DNA of 64,000 nt, from the NCBI RefSeq assembly GCF_015477835.1, contig NZ_JADLQN010000001.1, positions 434,001-498,000 of the forward strand, written 5' to 3'. The position numbers were made by a program, and so were the translations under genes. Positions 62,349 through 64,000 of the stretch are shown here, in pieces; position 1 is the first letter of the stretch, and every line of letters begins with the position of its first letter. Origin of the DNA: Nocardia higoensis (GTDB taxonomy: Bacteria > Actinomycetota > Actinomycetes > Mycobacteriales > Mycobacteriaceae). Below the pieces are notes generated by a model that did not search any database, was not told the origin of the DNA, and saw only the letters and a program-made list of their open reading frames with translations.

Positions 62349-63420
62349 GTGCGACACGAGGTCGCACATGTTCAAGTAAATTGTGTTGAAGGGAGGCCGC
62401 TTTGGCGGTGACATGATCTCGGGCCCGTGCTCGGTGGCCTGTTCCCGTCCCGGCGTGCGTCGCGAGTAATCGCGGGGTGCGAAGCCCGGGGTTCAAGCCG
62501 AAGGGTCCTCGTCCCATCCGGGGACTACGGGTGAGGGAAAGACCGGGCGGGTGAACGTAAGTGAACCCTCGTTGTTGCCTCGTCATCGTGAAGATCCGCA
62601 GGTGGAGAGCGTGAGCGGGTCGAAGTAGGACTGGTCGCTGTGAAGCGGCAGGCGCCGGTAAGAGAGAGCGATCGAGCCGGGTGAGCACCGCCGTCCCGGG
62701 GTCGAGAGGGCACCCAATCCGGTCGCGTCTTGCGTGTGTGGAACGTGGAAACCCCGACGAGTCCGGGTCGGCGCTGCCGATGCCGGTGAGCCGACCGTGA
62801 GGAAGGCCGAACGCCCGGCGGGATTGGGATGACCCGAGAAGCGAACGCCGGCGGCCGAAAGGCAGTGGGAAAGCCGCGACCGTAACGACCGGACTCCTGC
62901 CGGTGGTCGTGGATAACCGGCCGGATACGAGCTGTTGCTCGGACCTGAAAGGGTGCTGACGCGGGTCGGGTGAGCCTGTGAGGATGGCGATGACGACAAC
63001 GCTGGAACCGAAGGACATGTTGGACGCCGCGCCCGGCGCGGTGAACGGACCGGAGGACAACCCGCCCGATTGGGATCGGATCGACTGGTCGAGGGTCGAG
63101 CGGGAAGTACGACGCTTGCGGCAGCGGATTTTCACGGCGTCGCGGGACAAGGACCTTTCCAGGGTCCGGCAGTTGCAGAAACTGATGCTGCGGTCACGCG
63201 CCAACGCTGTGTTGAGCGTGCGCAAGGTGACCGAGCGCAATGCGGGACGCAAGACGGCGGGCGTCGACGGTGTGACCGTCGTGGAGAACACGGACAAGAT
63301 CGAACTGGCCCGGTGGGCGCAGCGGTCGGCGTCGTGGACTCCGATGCCCGTGCGTCGGGTGTTCATCCCGAAAGCGAATGGGAAACAGCGGCCACTCGGG
63401 ATTCCGGTGATTGCCGACCG
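62349..63420 (+). mobile_element. Group II intron, 3-prime truncated
   Basis: The intron begins GTGCGACACGAGG at 62349, the GUGYG 5-prime end of bacterial group II introns, directly after IS256 coding sequence. About 630 bases of ribozyme domains I-III precede the reverse transcriptase in domain IV, the normal distance. At about 63420 it stops inside the RT gene and IS256 sequence resumes. So the RT catalytic part, maturase, domains V and VI and the 3-prime exon junction are all missing. Confidence 0.75.
62990..63420 (+). pseudogene. Group II intron reverse transcriptase/maturase, N-terminal part
   Basis: From ATG 62990 (GTG 62978 also possible). WDRIDWSRVEREVRRLRQRI, FTASRDKDLSRVRQLQKLML, NAVLSVRKVTERNAGRKTAG and VDGVTV are RT block 0/1, and PVRRVFIPKANGKQRPLGIP is the RT-1/2 region. 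The reading ends after VIADR, before the YADD catalytic box. Beyond 63420 the open frame continues in shadow sequence of the antisense IS256 transposase. Confidence 0.85.
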
Positions 63421-64000
63421 TGTTCTTGACCTCGGTCAACACCTGCAGCCAGAACTTCGCGCCCTCGCCGCCATCACCGGCCCACAACCCGAGGATGTCA
63501 CGTTCACCGGCGACGGTGACACCGATGACCACGTAGATCGGCCGGTTGGCGACCTGGCCATCTGGCGATCTTGACGTGGATGCAGCCGATGAACAGGACC
63601 GGATACACGCGATCGAGCGGCCGGTTGCACGAATCGGTCATCTCGGCGACCACCTTGTCGATGATCGCTTCAGACCGTGTCCTTCGAGATCGACGCACCA
63701 TAGATCTCGGCGGAATGCGCCGAGATCTCACCGGTGGTCGAGCCTTTCGCGGTCAATGACAACACGATCTCATCGACCCCGGTCAGGCGCCGCTGACGCT
63801 TGCGCACGATCTGCGGCTCGAACGACGACGCCGTGTCACGCGGCACATCGATCTCGACCGGACTGATCTCGGTGATCACCGTCTTCGAGCGAGTCCCGTT
63901 GCGGGAGTTGCCTGTTCCTCGCCGTGCCGGATCATGTTTCTCATAGCCGACGTGCTCGGTCATCTCCGCTTCCAGAGCGGCCTCGAGCACCGTCTTGGTC
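63421..64000 (-). pseudogene. IS256-family transposase N-terminal part, frameshifted, off the right edge
   Basis: Minus-strand reading from the right edge: TVLEAALEAEMTEHVGYEKH, TRSKTVITEISPVEIDVPRD, FEPQIVRKRQRRLTGVDEIV, then after a shift near 63675 DKVVAEMTDSCNRPLDRVYPV (first catalytic Asp region, with IGCIHVKIA), and after a second shift near 63560 VVIGVTVAGERDILGLWAGD then GGEGAKFWLQVLTEVKN. The reading ends at the intron junction. Together with 62033-62348 it makes most of one IS256 transposase, lacking about 80 codons between VKN and EFVPFL. Confidence 0.85.

Overview
The window is high-GC actinobacterial chromosome, most probably from Nocardia or a close relative. The evidence is GTG-rich, high-GC genes throughout, paired DUF3558-type lipoproteins, a Nocardia-style envelope protein near the right end, a CysN-CysC fusion, and a block from 34357 to 41497 that follows the mycobacterial pgsA2-gcvH-garA-Rv1828-Rv1829-Rv1830-gcvB order.

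Layout. 1-3588: a tandem duplicated secretion-associated module (DUF3558-type lipoprotein plus a 130-residue protein with a YxxxD signal; the first copy also has a large acidic-tailed partner), with a decayed gene between the copies. 3690-8859: a ghost copy of the acyl-CoA dehydrogenase locus, a frameshifted secreted beta-propeller gene, a GNAT gene and the intact acyl-CoA dehydrogenase. 9019-11835: a TerD protein and a divergent HxlR/oxidoreductase pair. 12002-18946: sulfate activation (cysD, cysNC) next to an IclR regulator and a divergent DUF1214-SDR-sulfotransferase operon like Rv3531c-Rv3529c, with two KstR-like boxes. 19014-34190: mainly lipid and housekeeping genes (thioesterase, class II amidotransferase, NTF2-like/IclR pair, heme oxygenase, ThrE-like exporter, acyl-CoA oxidase-like enzyme, PAP2, NERD, DUF2252, ChoD-like oxidase). 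34357-41497: CDP-alcohol phosphatidyltransferase, glycine cleavage genes, garA and two MerR regulators, with a tandem glycine riboswitch before gcvP.

41485-44554 is a TetR gene divergent from a translationally coupled ABC-F plus virginiamycin B lyase pair, which looks like an intrinsic streptogramin-resistance locus. 44683-56022 holds a VWA/solute-binding-like protein, WhiB, HNH nuclease, an acyl-CoA dehydrogenase with an unusual Thr/Pro-rich N-terminal extension, an HxlR regulator, a DM13 protein, an SDR-TetR-acyl-CoA dehydrogenase operon and malate synthase G.

From about 56100 to the right edge the DNA is a graveyard of nested insertion sequences (IS3, IS21, IS110 and IS256 families) with a truncated group II intron lying antisense inside an IS256 transposase gene. 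Two apparently intact non-transposon genes, an SRPBCC protein and a Gly-rich envelope-like protein, are stranded among them. I saw no rRNA, tRNA, CRISPR array or prophage. The strongest leads are the KstR-like boxes linking sulfate activation to the sulfotransferase operon, the ABC-F/Vgb pair, the duplicated secretion module and the intron-in-IS256 structure. All family assignments come from reading motifs and remembered family features, not from database searches.
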